DNA of 64,000 bases. Source: Methyloceanibacter superfactus (GTDB lineage: Bacteria > Pseudomonadota > Alphaproteobacteria > Rhizobiales > Methyloligellaceae). Positions 40,357-49,877 of this stretch are shown here, piece after piece; the stretch's first letter is position 1, and each line of letters starts with the position of its first letter. Location of the stretch: positions 124,001-188,000 of the forward strand of contig NZ_LPWF01000004.1 in the NCBI RefSeq assembly GCF_001723305.1, written 5' to 3'. The notes beneath the pieces were generated by a model. It did not search any database. It saw only the letters and a list, made by a program, of their open reading frames with translations, and was not told the DNA's origin. The translations under genes and the position numbers were made by a program.

Positions 40357-42626
40357 TCAGGCGTCGAGCGTCTTCACGTACACGACCTTGCCGTCGCCCG
40401 GGCCGTAGAAGTCGGGCAAGCGCGCCTGCTCGGCGAAACCTTGCTGCTCATAGAAGCCGCGGGTCGGCGCGTAGCGGTCGGACGATGACGTGTCGGCGTA
40501 GATGCGCTTGGCCCCGGCCCGGCGCATGGCCGCTTCGGCCCGCGCATAGACTTGCGCGCCGAGCCCCTTGCCCTGCTCTTCGGGCGCCACGGCGATCCAG
40601 TAGAGATCGAACGATGCGTCCGTGCCATCGATCGGCCCGTAACAGGCGTAAGCCACGAGCGACGGCCCACGCTCGGCGAGCACGAAATGGTAGCCGGAGC
40701 GGATGCCCTTGGTGAGGCGCTCGGTCACGAGCTCGCCGGCGATGTCGACCTCCGCCGCGCTGAAGAAGCCCGTGCTGGTGACCAGCGAGCGGACACGCCC
40801 CACATCGTGGGCCATCACGGCGCTGCGCCATTCCAGCGCCTCGCGGGCGCGCTTAGCAGCGGGATCGTGCGGCATCACGGGCACGGCGGCGCGGGCGGTG
40901 GAATGACCAGCCACGAGGCCTGAGAAGAAATTGCGCGTATTGGTGCCCAGCGTGCGGACACGATAGCCGCCCTCCTGCACGACCAGCGTCGGATAGTTCT
41001 GCTCGCCGATCATGCGGCCGAGCTGCTCGAAGTCGCGGGCGCCGTTGGACCAGGTGCCGGTGGGGTCGCCGCGCGCCGTATCGAGCCCGAGCGAGACCAC
41101 GAGATAGGCCGGAGCGAAGCGCTTGACGCGGCGTAGGGCCTCGGCGACCGCATTGCGGTGCTGCTCCGGGGTGATGTGCTCGGGCAGCGGAATGTTGAGA
41201 TTGTAACCGCCGCCGGCGCGATCCCTGTCTCGTCGCGGAACCCGGCGAAATAGGGATAAGCGAAGCTCGGATGACCGTGCACCGAAACGGTGAGCACGTC
41301 GGCGCGGCTGTAGAAGATCTCTTGCTGGCCGTTACCGTGGTGATAGTCGATGTCGAGGATGGCGACCTTGCCGTAACGCGCCAGAAGATTCGCCGCGATG
41401 GCCGCGTTGTTGAAATAGCAGAAGCCGCCAAAGGCATGGGTCTCAGCGTGGTGGCCCGGCGGTCGCACCAAAGCGTAGGCGAGGCCGGCCCCTTCGAGCA
41501 CCTTCTCGGCGGCGGTGAGCGAGCAGTCGACGGCCGAGCGGGCAGCGAGATAGGCGCTCTCGTTCAGCGGCGTGAAGGTATCGATGCAGTAATAGCCGGC
41601 GAGCACCGTCTCGTCCTTCGGCGGCCGCGCCGCGTTCCGCACCGGGAACACGTAAGGGTATATGGACTTCTTGGAGCCGGCGAGGAGGCATGCCTTGCGA
41701 ATATAGTCGACGAGCCGACCGTCATGCACGGCGCGGATATGCCGGTCGGAGAAGCGCTTGGTCGGCAGCCGCTCGAACAGACCCGACGGCTCGAGCTCGG
41801 CCATGATCGAGCGGATGCGAACCGGTGCCTCCACATAGCCGCGGTCCTGCACATGGTGCAGCGTGTGCTCGTCGTTGAGAACGAGCGCGATGCGCGGCGC
41901 GCCGGGCTGTCGCACCTCACCCTTCGGCGCGCGCCGCGACTTGACGTAGCGGGGCGCACGCAAGACCACCGGATCGTCCTTGAACGAGTCCACCACGAGC
42001 TGCACGTAGCTGGCGGGCAGCTCGGCGTATTTCCGCTCGAGGATGGCGCGTACCACCTTCCTCGCCTTGTCGCGGCTCGGCAGATCGTTGGAGCCGAGAG
42101 GATCGAGCACGAGGTAAGGCGGATCGGTGGCGCCGGGCGTCACCGGCGTCTCATAGGCCGTGTTGACGATCGGGAAAGCACCGTAGCGCTCGTAGAATTT
42201 GAGCCGGCTCGCATTGTCCGCGCGGATCTCGGGGTTCGGGCTGAGCGCCGGATCGTCGGGCAGGCACTCGAAGTAGAGCTGGGTGCCGAGCGCGCGCGCC
42301 TCTTCGCGGACCCGCTCGTAGAGCGCCGCGCCGATGCCGCCGCCCATGCGGCCCTTGGCGGTCGAGATGATCTCCAGATAGGAAAAGCCGATATCCGGGA
42401 AGTAGAGCAGCAGAGCCACGCCGAGCGTCTGGTCGCGGCCGTTCTCCGCCACGAACAGCCGCGAGACGAAGCGGTGCTTCAGCGGGTTCGAGAGCTGGTC
42501 GGGCAGCTTGGCGATGTCCGCCTCCGGCATGCCCGAGAACTGCTCGCGCATGATCTTCTGCGCCGCCGCGATGGCTCCACGGTTCACGGCCGTCGTGGCG
42601 TCGGCGACTTTGCGGATGCGAAGCAT
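40357..42626 (-). CDS. GNAT - histone-deacetylase-like amidohydrolase - GNAT fusion protein (one frameshift)
   Basis: One protein of about 756 residues with three enzyme parts. Residues 1-160: GNAT with the acetyl-CoA loop RMGGGIGAALYERV. About 240-600: acetylpolyamine-amidohydrolase/HDAC fold with RPPGHHAETHAFGGFCYFNN (catalytic His pair at 392-393), zinc ligands in LDIDYHHGNGQ (Asp427, His429) and the distal Asp in SLGLDTARGDPTGTW, plus EGGYRV. About 600-756: a second GNAT with VAPEEQGKGLGAQVYARAE. The frame breaks at about 41219; adding one G (TGIGAGGGYNL) restores it. Last gene of a four-gene operon with a lysine 2,3-aminomutase and two ATP-grasp ligases. Confidence 0.85.
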
Positions 42627-42641
42627 CTCAGGCGCCGTGCA

Positions 42642-43645
42642 TCAGGCAATCGCCCTAAGGCGGCCCAAGGGCGCTTCGACGATGGCCCCGATCATGTCGC
42701 GATAGGTGAGCCCGGCCTCGTGCGCCGCGGCGGCGAAGCCGGCATCCGGGGTCAGGCAGGGATTCATGTTGACCTCGAGGATGAACGGTTGCCCGGCCTC
42801 ATCGACTCTGAAATCGACGCGCGCATAGCCCGTGACGCCGAACAGGGTCCAGCAGGCGCGCGCGTGGCGGGACAGCACCGCGGCAAGCCCGGGCTCGGCC
42901 CGTTCCACACCGAAGCGGCGCGGCGTGCCGTGAAGGCCGGGCTGTCCGGCGCCCATTTGGCGTCGTAGCCGACGATCTTTGCAGCGTCGGCGAAGCCCTC
43001 GAAGACGATCTCGGCGATGGGCAGCACTTGGACTCCGTCGTTGCACGCGAGCAGCGAGACGTTGAACTCGCGGCCCTCCACGAAGCCTTCCGCGAAATGC
43101 TCCGTTTGCCAGCGCGCGGTCCGCTCGGCGATGGCTTGCCGCGCCGCGGCGGCAGGCATCACCGAGGTGTCATCCATGCCGAGCGAGCCGTGCTCCCAGA
43201 CCGGCTTGACGATGACCTTCGCCGCGGCATCGACCCCGTCGTCACCATTGGGCCATCGCCCATCCTCAGACCAGACCGGCGTCGGCAGGCCCTCATGGGC
43301 GAGCTTCAGCTTTGTGCCGACCTTGGACAGGGTGTCGAGCCAGGCGGTCGTGCATGCGCCCGTGTAGCGCAAGCCCAGCGCATCGAGGCGCGCGGGGACC
43401 ATGGGCGCCAACCGTCCGTCTCCGTTCACCGCATCGACTAGGTTGAACACGACGAGCGGCCGGCGTGACGGCAACGCGTCAAGCCCGCCGAGATCGGGCA
43501 TGAGACCGACGATCTCGGCGGCGTAGCCGAGCTCACGCAGCGCTAGCGTCACCGCTTCGGCCGCCAGGACCGTATCGATCTCGTCGGGGCGGCTTGCCGT
43601 TGCCGCGTGCAGGACGGAGATGAACCCTTTTGTCCCGGGTGCCAT
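42642..43645 (-). CDS. ATP-grasp ligase, D-Ala-D-Ala ligase-like (second; one frameshift)
   Basis: Predicted carboxylate-amine ligase of about 334 residues. ATP-grasp features are VIVKPVWEHGSLGMDD (ATP Lys), VEGREFNVSLLACNDGVQVLPIAEI, and the metal-binding C-terminal VDFRVDEAGQPFILEVNMNPCLTPDAGF. The frame breaks near 42931; adding one C (AFHGTPRRFGVERAE) restores it. Unlike true Ddl, the N-terminal part (FISVLHAATASRPDEIDTV) is unusual and there is no peptidoglycan gene nearby, so a peptide-like product is more likely than D-Ala-D-Ala. It begins inside the stop of the previous ATP-grasp gene (ATGA) and ends 15 bases before the HDAC fusion. Confidence 0.82.
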
Positions 43646-44657
43646 CAGGCCGTTCGCCGCAAGCGCTCCCTATCCGGCCGGGTGAGCCCGTAGCGCGCCA
43701 GCCCGGCGTCGAGGATCATACCGATCAGCGCGACGAATTCGATGCCGTTCTGGGCGGCGAGGATCGGCAAGTCCGAATGGGACGGGTGGAGCCCCGCGAG
43801 CGGATTGGCTTCGAGGAAGAAGGGCTCGCCCTTATCGTCGGAGCGGAAGTCGATGCGGGCGGTGTCGCGGCACTGCAGCGCGCGGTAGGCCGCAAGCGCC
43901 CGCGTCCCCGCCAACCGCGCCTCGTCGTCGTCGGCGCGGACGTAGGTCACCAGGTCCTCGCAGAGTTCCTTGTTGTGCAGCGAATAGACATTCGCCTCGG
44001 CCTGCGGCTTCAACAAGATCTCGCAGACGCCGATCACGCGGGCGTCGGTGCCGTTGCCGACGATCCCCACGGTGAACTCGCGGCCACCCAGATAGCGCTC
44101 GACCAAGGCCGGCTGACGGTAGCGCTCGATCACCTGTGTCACCGCCGCGTGAAGCTCGGCCCGGTTCCGCACCAGCGAGGCGCCTCGCAGCCTTTGCCGG
44201 TGCCCTCGGCGAGCGGCTTGACGAAGGCGGGGAACGCATCCCACCCACCGACCTCGGCGGCGCTCCGCTCCGCCACGGCGAAGGCCGGTGTCAACACGCC
44301 GGCATCGCGGACGAGCCGCTTGGCGATGGCCTTGTCGAGGGACGCGGCCATCGTCAGCGGGTCGGAGAACAGGTAAGGCTGGTCGAACAGCTCGCACAGC
44401 GCCGGCACCTGCGCCTCCCGAGCGCGGCCCTTCACGCCTTCGGCGATGGAGAAGACGAGGTCGAAGCGCTCCCCGGCCACGAGGCGCGCGGCAAGGGCCT
44501 GGCCCCGGCCGACGCGGATCGTCTCGCAGCCCAGCGTTTCCAGCGCACCGGCCAACTGGTCGATGGTGTCGATGCTATCGAACTCGGCCACCTCGTCCTC
44601 GGAGAAGCCGAGAGCGCGATAGTCGTCGCGCAGATCGTAGACCAGGGCGATGCGCAT
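43645..44657 (-). CDS. ATP-grasp ligase, D-Ala-D-Ala ligase-like (first; one frameshift)
   Basis: Predicted carboxylate-amine ligase of about 337 residues and a different sequence from its neighbour. The N-terminal part reads MRIALVYDLRDDYRALGFSEDEVAEFDSIDTI with FDLVFSIAEGVKGRAREAQVPALCE, typical of Ddl-related proteins; ATP motifs are FVKPLAEGTGKG and VERYLGGREFTVGIVGNG; the metal site is IDFRSDDKGEPFFLEANPLAGLHPSHSDLP. A break near 44184 is repaired by one G (EGASLVRNRAEL). Its start overlaps the aminomutase stop and its stop overlaps the next ligase start, showing a translationally coupled operon. Confidence 0.83.
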
Positions 44658-45991
44658 CAGCCTTCTCCCCGGTCGAGCGGCCGGTCCGCGCCGACGACGC
44701 CTTGCGGATCGTTGTAGCGGTAGGTGTTGCCCTCGAAATTGCGGAGGATGAGATCCTCGCCCTCACGGCCAACCACGTAGTCGGGCAGAAGCGGAATCTT
44801 GCCGCCACCGCCGGGCGCGTCGATCACATAGGTTGGCACGGCGTAGCCCGTGGTATGGCCGCGCAGGCCCTGCATGATCTCAAGACCCTTGTCGATGCTC
44901 GTGCGGAAATGCGACGAGCCGGTGATCGGGTCGCACTGATAGAGATAATAGGGCCGCACGCGGCGCATCAGCAGCCCGTGATAGAGCGTCTTCAGCGTCT
45001 CGACGGAGTCGTTGACGCCCTTCAGCAACACCGTCTGACTGCCGAGCGGGATGCCCGCGTCGGCGAGCCGGGTCACGGCCTCGGTCACCTCAGGCGAGAG
45101 CTCGGCCGGGTGGGTGAAGTGCAGGCTCATCCACAACGGGTGATGCTTCTTGAGCACGCGGATCAGCGAGCGGGTGATGCGCATGGGCAGCACCACCGGC
45201 ACCTTGGTGCCGAGCCGCACGAACTCCACGTGCGGGATGCGGCGCAAGCGGCCGAGCAGATAGTCGAGCCGCTCGTCGGACAGGGTCAGCGGGTCGCCGC
45301 CCGAGATCAGCACATCGCGGATCTGCGGGTTGTCGGCGATGTAGTTGAGCGCGTCCTCCCATTGCGGCCGGCTGAACGAGTAGTCGCCGCCCGCCTCGCC
45401 GACCATGCGCGAGCGCGTGCAGTAGCGGCAATAGGTGGAGCAGAAACCCGTGGCGAGGAACAGCACGCGGTCTGGATAGCGATGCACCAGGCCGGGCACG
45501 GCGCTGTGGCCGTCCTCGCCGAGCGGATCGTCCGCCTCGCCCGGCGTCTTGAGATACTCGCTGCCGACGGGGATGTGCGTGCGGCGGAGCGGCTCCAGCG
45601 CGTCTTCTCGCGACATGAGGCTCGCATAATAGGGGGTGATGCCGAGCGGCAGCGAACCCTGATGGCGGGCGACGGCGTCACGCTCATCGTCCGACAACTC
45701 GAAGATGCGCGAAAGCTCCTCGAGCGAGCGGATCCTGCTTCTCGCCTGCCAGCGCCAGTCGTTCCACTGGGCGGGGTCGACGTGCGGGAAGAAGCGCTTG
45801 CGGAAGGCCCGCGTTCTTGGGCCGACGGGGAAGCGCTCGGTGCGCGCGGCGAGCACACCGAGGCCCGACCCGAGGCCGGGGGCCGCGGCGGGGGTGAGCA
45901 AGTTGATGGGACGATGTGTGTTGGGAAGGAGTTGATGTGCCGCCAGCGGGCGGCTCGGAGGCTCTTCAGCCTCTTCGCTCTGTAGCTTCAT
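44657..45991 (-). CDS. Radical-SAM lysine 2,3-aminomutase family protein (KamA-like)
   Basis: PLP- and [4Fe-4S]-dependent aminomutase that would convert L-alpha-lysine to beta-lysine. From ATG 45991 (444 residues): cluster cysteines 184, 188 and 191 in CSTYCRYC, SGGDP at 230-234, PLP Lys398 in PGGGGK, and two acidic residues, Asp354 in YLYQCDP and Asp391 in YVIDAPGG, which correspond to the residues binding the lysine side-chain amine in clostridial LAM. That favours lysine over glutamate as substrate. At this length it is much larger than EpmB, the EF-P modification enzyme. ATG 46039 would add 16 residues. First gene of the four-gene operon. Confidence 0.88.
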   Translation of the reverse strand: MKLQSEEAEEPPSRPLAAHQLLPNTHRPINLLTPAAAPGLGSGLGVLAARTERFPVGPRTRAFRKRFFPHVDPAQWNDWRWQARSRIRSLEELSRIFELSDDERDAVARHQGSLPLGITPYYASLMSREDALEPLRRTHIPVGSEYLKTPGEADDPLGEDGHSAVPGLVHRYPDRVLFLATGFCSTYCRYCTRSRMVGEAGGDYSFSRPQWEDALNYIADNPQIRDVLISGGDPLTLSDERLDYLLGRLRRIPHVEFVRLGTKVPVVLPMRITRSLIRVLKKHHPLWMSLHFTHPAELSPEVTEAVTRLADAGIPLGSQTVLLKGVNDSVETLKTLYHGLLMRRVRPYYLYQCDPITGSSHFRTSIDKGLEIMQGLRGHTTGYAVPTYVIDAPGGGGKIPLLPDYVVGREGEDLILRNFEGNTYRYNDPQGVVGADRPLDRGEG

Positions 45992-46273
45992 GAGAGATGC
46001 GTCCCCTCCGGGGCTTTGACCGGCCGATGGTGGCGCCAACCGCCGACTCTGGACCGCTCAAAATGCGCAGGTCATTTCATCGAGCTTGATGGCATTTTCA
46101 AGTGGGAAAATCGGCGGAAGGGGGACTGGGGCGATTTTTTTCTTTTGCCGCCTCGGGCGCTCGCCGGCCGTCGTTTGGCGCCATCCCGGGCGAGGTGCAC
46201 TCGGGCAAGCGGGGGGCCGCATCGCCATGAGGGATGCAGCCCCGTTGGGCGCTCTTGTCGATGACGCGTCAGA

Positions 46274-46588
46274 TCACTCGACGACGACTTCGCTGATCTG
46301 GATGACCGGGGCGAGGTCGGTGTAGTTCGGGATATCCGCCAGGATCTCTCCGGCATGGGGGCCGAAGCCCGCCTGAAAGCTCTCGATCGAGTCGCAGAAG
46401 ATGTGACACATGCCGACATAGGTGGGCGGGCTGCCGGGCTCGCCTCCGGCAATGCCCTTGTCGACCGTGTAGCGAAGGCAGGCATCGCCCATCTTCTCCG
46501 CCACCATGGGCATGTGCTTCTCGGCGTAATAGGCGTGGTCGAATCTCGCGCCCGGCTGGTTGGGATAAAACACGCTAACTTTGATCAT
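46274..46588 (-). CDS. EthD-family protein
   Basis: Small ferredoxin-like-fold protein of the EthD family (dimeric alpha-beta barrel). The 104 residues begin MIKVSVFYPNQPGARFDHAYYAEKHMPMV, the hallmark EthD start with the His of KHMP, and end IPNYTDLAPVIQISEVVVE. EthD proteins are associated with ether degradation or act as small enzymes or accessory proteins; role here unknown. Two adjacent ATGs (46591, 46588) follow GAGGAG; I took the second. Divergent from the cytochrome b gene. Confidence 0.88.
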   Translation of the reverse strand: MIKVSVFYPNQPGARFDHAYYAEKHMPMVAEKMGDACLRYTVDKGIAGGEPGSPPTYVGMCHIFCDSIESFQAGFGPHAGEILADIPNYTDLAPVIQISEVVVE

Positions 46589-46823
46589 CATCTCTCCTCG
46601 AATTGCCCCTGTGCCCGGTCTCACCTAGCATAGGACGGACAAGAAGCCATGCTCCAAAGGAGCGGCAACCGGGAGGCTGTGATCCAATTCGATCACGGTG
46701 CGTTCACGCGGGATTGTGCGGTCGTGCCGTGGTGAGTTGCATGGCGATCGGCTACTCTGCGGCGCAGCCGAAACGAAATCGCTCCAAAGACTCGCTGCCG
46801 CTTCCCATTCCCATGAGAGCGCC

Positions 46824-47672
46824 ATGGCACTGGCCGAGGAACATCACCAAGCAAAGTCTGCCGGACGGCTCGTCTACCGGCAGTCGGTCTGGACGCGGGC
46901 GACCCATTGGATCTGGGCCATAAGTCTGTTCTTCCTCCTGCTGTCAGGGCTACAGATCTTCAATGCCCACTCGACGCTCTATATCGGCCAGCAGAGCGGA
47001 TTTGCCTTCGACAATTCCGTTCTTTCTATGGGAGCGGTCCGGACGCCCGAAGGGCTGGCGGGCCGAACCACCGTCCTCGGCGATCAGTTCGACACAACCG
47101 GGGTGTTCGGGGTCAGTGGGACATCTGAGAATCCCCAAGTTCGAGGCTTTCCCGCGGCGCTGACCCTCCCGTCCTACCGCGATCTGGCGACGGGCCGCGT
47201 GGTCCATTTCTTCTTCGCCTGGATGTTGGTCGTGACGCTTCTCGTCTGGCTCATCGCCAGCCTCGTGAACGGCCACCTTCGCCGGGATCTCGCCCCGACA
47301 GGCCGAGATCTCGCCCATCTGCCGCGAGACGTCGCCGATCACGCGCGCCTTCGCTTCCACCACACAGGAAAATACAACGTCCTGCAAAAACTGAGCTACT
47401 GCATCGTGTTCTTCGTGCTGTTCCCGCTCATCGTCTTGACCGGGCTCACGATGAGCCCGGGCATGGACGCCGCTTGGCCTTGGCTCCTGGACGTCTTCGG
47501 CGGGCGGCAGACGGCACGCACGATTCACTTCGTGGCGATGATGCTGCTCGTCGCCTTTTTCCTCGTGCACATCATCATGGTGTTCGCAGCCGGCCCGATC
47601 AACGAGCTGCGCTCGATGATCACCGGCTGGTATCGCACCGACCCCGAGACCAAGAGGGACTCCGCGTCATGA
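46824..47672 (+). CDS. Cytochrome b561/b-type di-haem membrane subunit
   Basis: Four-helix membrane cytochrome of the formate-dehydrogenase-gamma/b561 type, 282 residues. Membrane segments lie around WTRATHWIWAISLFFLLLSGL, VVHFFFAWMLVVTLLVWLIASL, KLSYCIVFFVLFPLIVLTGL and RTIHFVAMMLLVAFFLVHIIMVF; their histidines (ATHWIW, VHFFF, RTIHF, LVHII) are candidate haem ligands. An insert of about 80 residues after the first helix is periplasmic. ATG 46824 begins MALAEEHHQ. Its stop overlaps the start of the molybdoenzyme gene, so it probably carries that enzyme's electrons to or from quinone. Confidence 0.87.
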   Translation: MALAEEHHQAKSAGRLVYRQSVWTRATHWIWAISLFFLLLSGLQIFNAHSTLYIGQQSGFAFDNSVLSMGAVRTPEGLAGRTTVLGDQFDTTGVFGVSGTSENPQVRGFPAALTLPSYRDLATGRVVHFFFAWMLVVTLLVWLIASLVNGHLRRDLAPTGRDLAHLPRDVADHARLRFHHTGKYNVLQKLSYCIVFFVLFPLIVLTGLTMSPGMDAAWPWLLDVFGGRQTARTIHFVAMMLLVAFFLVHIIMVFAAGPINELRSMITGWYRTDPETKRDSAS

Positions 47673-48457
47673 GCAAAGCCATCCTCACCCGCCGGCGACT
47701 TCTGGGCATCGGCGCCGCCGGCGCGTCGTCGCTGATGCTCGGCGGTTGCGATGCATTCGATTTTCTCGGCGACCGCAGCGGCAATGTTCGCGACGTCCTC
47801 AAGAAGGCGAACGACGTGACGTATTACGTGCAGCGCTTTTTGATCGGCGATGCGCTGGCGCCTGAGTATGCGGAAAGCGAGGTCCGTCAGGGCCAAAAGC
47901 CCAACGGATCGACGAATCCGACCTCGACGGAATACTTAGCGCTGAAGGCCAACGATTTCGCCGACTACCGGCTTTCCGTCACCGGGCTCGTGGAAACGCC
48001 GAAGAGCTATTCCTTGGCCGAGCTGCGCAACATGCCGTCGCGCACGCAGATCACGCGCCACGACTGCGTCGAGGGCTGGAGCTGCATCGCGAAATGGACG
48101 GGCACGCCGCTGTCCGTCGTGCTCGACGAGGTGAAGCTGAAGCCCGCCGCCCGCTATCTCGTATTCCATTGCTACGACAACATGGGCAGCGGAGCATCCG
48201 GACCGAATTTCTATTATGAAAGCTGCGATCTGGCGGATGCGCGGCACCCCCAGACGATCCTGGCTTACGGTCTCAATAACGAGACGCTTCCCGTCCCCAA
48301 CGGAGCGCCGGTGCGCGTGCGGATCGAGCGGCAGCTCGGTTACAAGCAGCCCAAATACATCCACACCATCGAGGCGGTGAGCGGCTTTGCCGCGATCGGC
48401 AAGGGTAAGGGCGGCTATTGGGAAGACCGCGGCTACGAGTGGTACGCGGGGATCTAA
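47669..48457 (+). CDS. Molybdopterin-dependent oxidoreductase (sulfite oxidase/YedY fold)
   Basis: Exported molybdoenzyme of the SUOX family, 262 residues. The N-terminus has a twin-arginine-like signal ([21 protein letters not shown]) with an LGGC lipobox, so it may be a Tat-exported lipoprotein. The molybdenum-ligand cysteine is expected in [21 protein letters not shown], followed by [22 protein letters not shown] and [20 protein letters not shown]. Co-translated with the cytochrome b gene; substrate unknown. Confidence 0.87.
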   Translation: MSKAILTRRRLLGIGAAGASSLMLGGCDAFDFLGDRSGNVRDVLKKANDVTYYVQRFLIGDALAPEYAESEVRQGQKPNGSTNPTSTEYLALKANDFADYRLSVTGLVETPKSYSLAELRNMPSRTQITRHDCVEGWSCIAKWTGTPLSVVLDEVKLKPAARYLVFHCYDNMGSGASGPNFYYESCDLADARHPQTILAYGLNNETLPVPNGAPVRVRIERQLGYKQPKYIHTIEAVSGFAAIGKGKGGYWEDRGYEWYAGI

Positions 48458-48468
48458 AGGGAAGGTTT

Positions 48469-48545
48469 TGGCGCACCCGACAGGATTCGAACCTGTGACC
48501 TCTGCCTTCGGAGGGCAGCGCTCTATCCAACTGAGCTACGGGTGC
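48469..48545 (-). tRNA. tRNA-Arg (anticodon CCG)
   Basis: A 77-base cloverleaf on the minus strand. The acceptor stem pairs GCACCCG with CGGGTGC, followed by discriminator G and an encoded CCA. The D-arm contains TAGCTCAGTTGGATAGAGC, the anticodon stem pairs CTGCC with GGCAG around the loop CTCCGAA (anticodon CCG), and the T-arm has GGTTCGAATCC. CCG reads the CGG arginine codon. Confidence 0.97.
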
Positions 48546-48699
48546 GTCGCGGAGCGAACCTAGCCAAACCCGAGAAACTAAGCAACGGCGGGGCTCCGGC
48601 AGCGGCATCCCTGCACCGCCGCCATTTTCCGTTCTAGCCTGCTCCTTGCAACATATTCCGGGAGGCGTCCCATGCCGGGACGGCGCGCGGAGACGAGGC

Positions 48700-49724
48700 A
48701 TGGAAATCAACCAGAATCGCGTGGCGTGGGTCGACTACGCCAAGGGATTCTGCATCGTCATGGTGGTGATGATGCATTCCACCCTCGGCGTTGAGGAGGC
48801 CGCGGGCAGACCAGTTGGATGGGAACCCTGGTGGCCTTCGCCAAGCCGTTCCGCATGCCCGACTTTTTTCTCATTTCGGGACTCTTTCTCGCCCGGGTGA
48901 TCGACCGGCCGTGGCGCGCCTATCTCGACACCAAGGTCGTCCATTTCGCCTATTTCTACGTCCTGTGGGTGACCATCCAGTTCGCCTTCAAGGCGCCGGG
49001 CTTCGCCGGCGATCTCGGCTGGGGCGGGGTGGCGCAAGCCTACGCGCTCGCCTTCGTCGAGCCATTCGGGACGCTCTGGTTCATCTACCTCCTGCCCATC
49101 TTCTTCGTGGCAACCAAGCTGGCCCGCGACATGCCGCAGGGACTGGTCTGGATGAGCGCGGCCTTTCTGCAGATGTCTGGCGTGGATACGGGATGGACCG
49201 TCGTGGACGAGTTCTGCTCCCGCTTCGTCTATTTCTATACCGGCTACGTGATGGCGCCCTATGTGTTCGACTTCGCCGCCACCGTGGTCGGCAATCGGCG
49301 CGATGCGCTCCTGTTTCTCGCCGCCTGGGCTCTGTTCGAGGCGGTGATGGTGTTTGGCGGCTATTCCGAGCTGCCGGTCGCCGGGCTCGGTCTCGGCCTG
49401 CTCGGCGCGCTCGCCGTGGTCGCGGCGTCGGCGCTGCTGTCGACGCAAGGCTGGGCGCTGCCGCTACGCTATGCCGGCCAGAACTCGATCGTTGTCTATC
49501 TGGCCTTCTTCCTGCCCATGGCCACGACCCGGGCCGTGCTTCTCAAATTCGCGCCTGGCCTCGATCTCGGGCTCGTCGCCCTCATCGTCACGGCGGCGGG
49601 CGTGGTGACCCCTCTCCTCCTCCATGCGCTGGTGAGGAACACGCAAGCCCGCTTCCTGTTCGAGCGCCCGGGCTGGGCGAAGCTGCCGCCGCGCGCGCCG
49701 CAGACCGCGGAAGCCACTGCCTAG
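48700..49724 (+). CDS. Acyltransferase-3-family membrane protein (one frameshift)
   Basis: Polytopic membrane protein of the acyltransferase 3 (OafA/NodX-like) superfamily, about 341 residues with roughly ten hydrophobic segments. The N-terminus VAWVDYAKGFCIVMVVMMHST carries the family's conserved His, and FAKPFRMPDFFLISGLFLARVIDRPW is also typical. The frame breaks near 48809; adding one A (AAGRTSWMGTLVAFAKPF) restores it. These proteins O-acylate sugars or other envelope components; substrate unknown. Starts 154 bases after the 5' end of the tRNA-Arg gene. Confidence 0.83.
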
Positions 49725-49877
49725 GCACGCGGTTAATCCTTTCCTCCCCTCTGATCCATGTTCGGCCATTCCCGCCGCCATGTCGCGGCGATCGGCGTCC
49801 CAGTCATCACGGCGTGACTTGACGGGAGGAAGCATTGGCGTAGGTATTCGTCTAACGACGAAAGGCTGGGCAAGCCT

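Noticed and set aside
45992-46273. Region between the aminomutase start and the EthD gene as a hidden gene or ncRNA.
   Set aside because: It has short frames without motifs and no structured repeats; it is probably the leader and promoter of the four-gene operon, but I cannot place a promoter with confidence.
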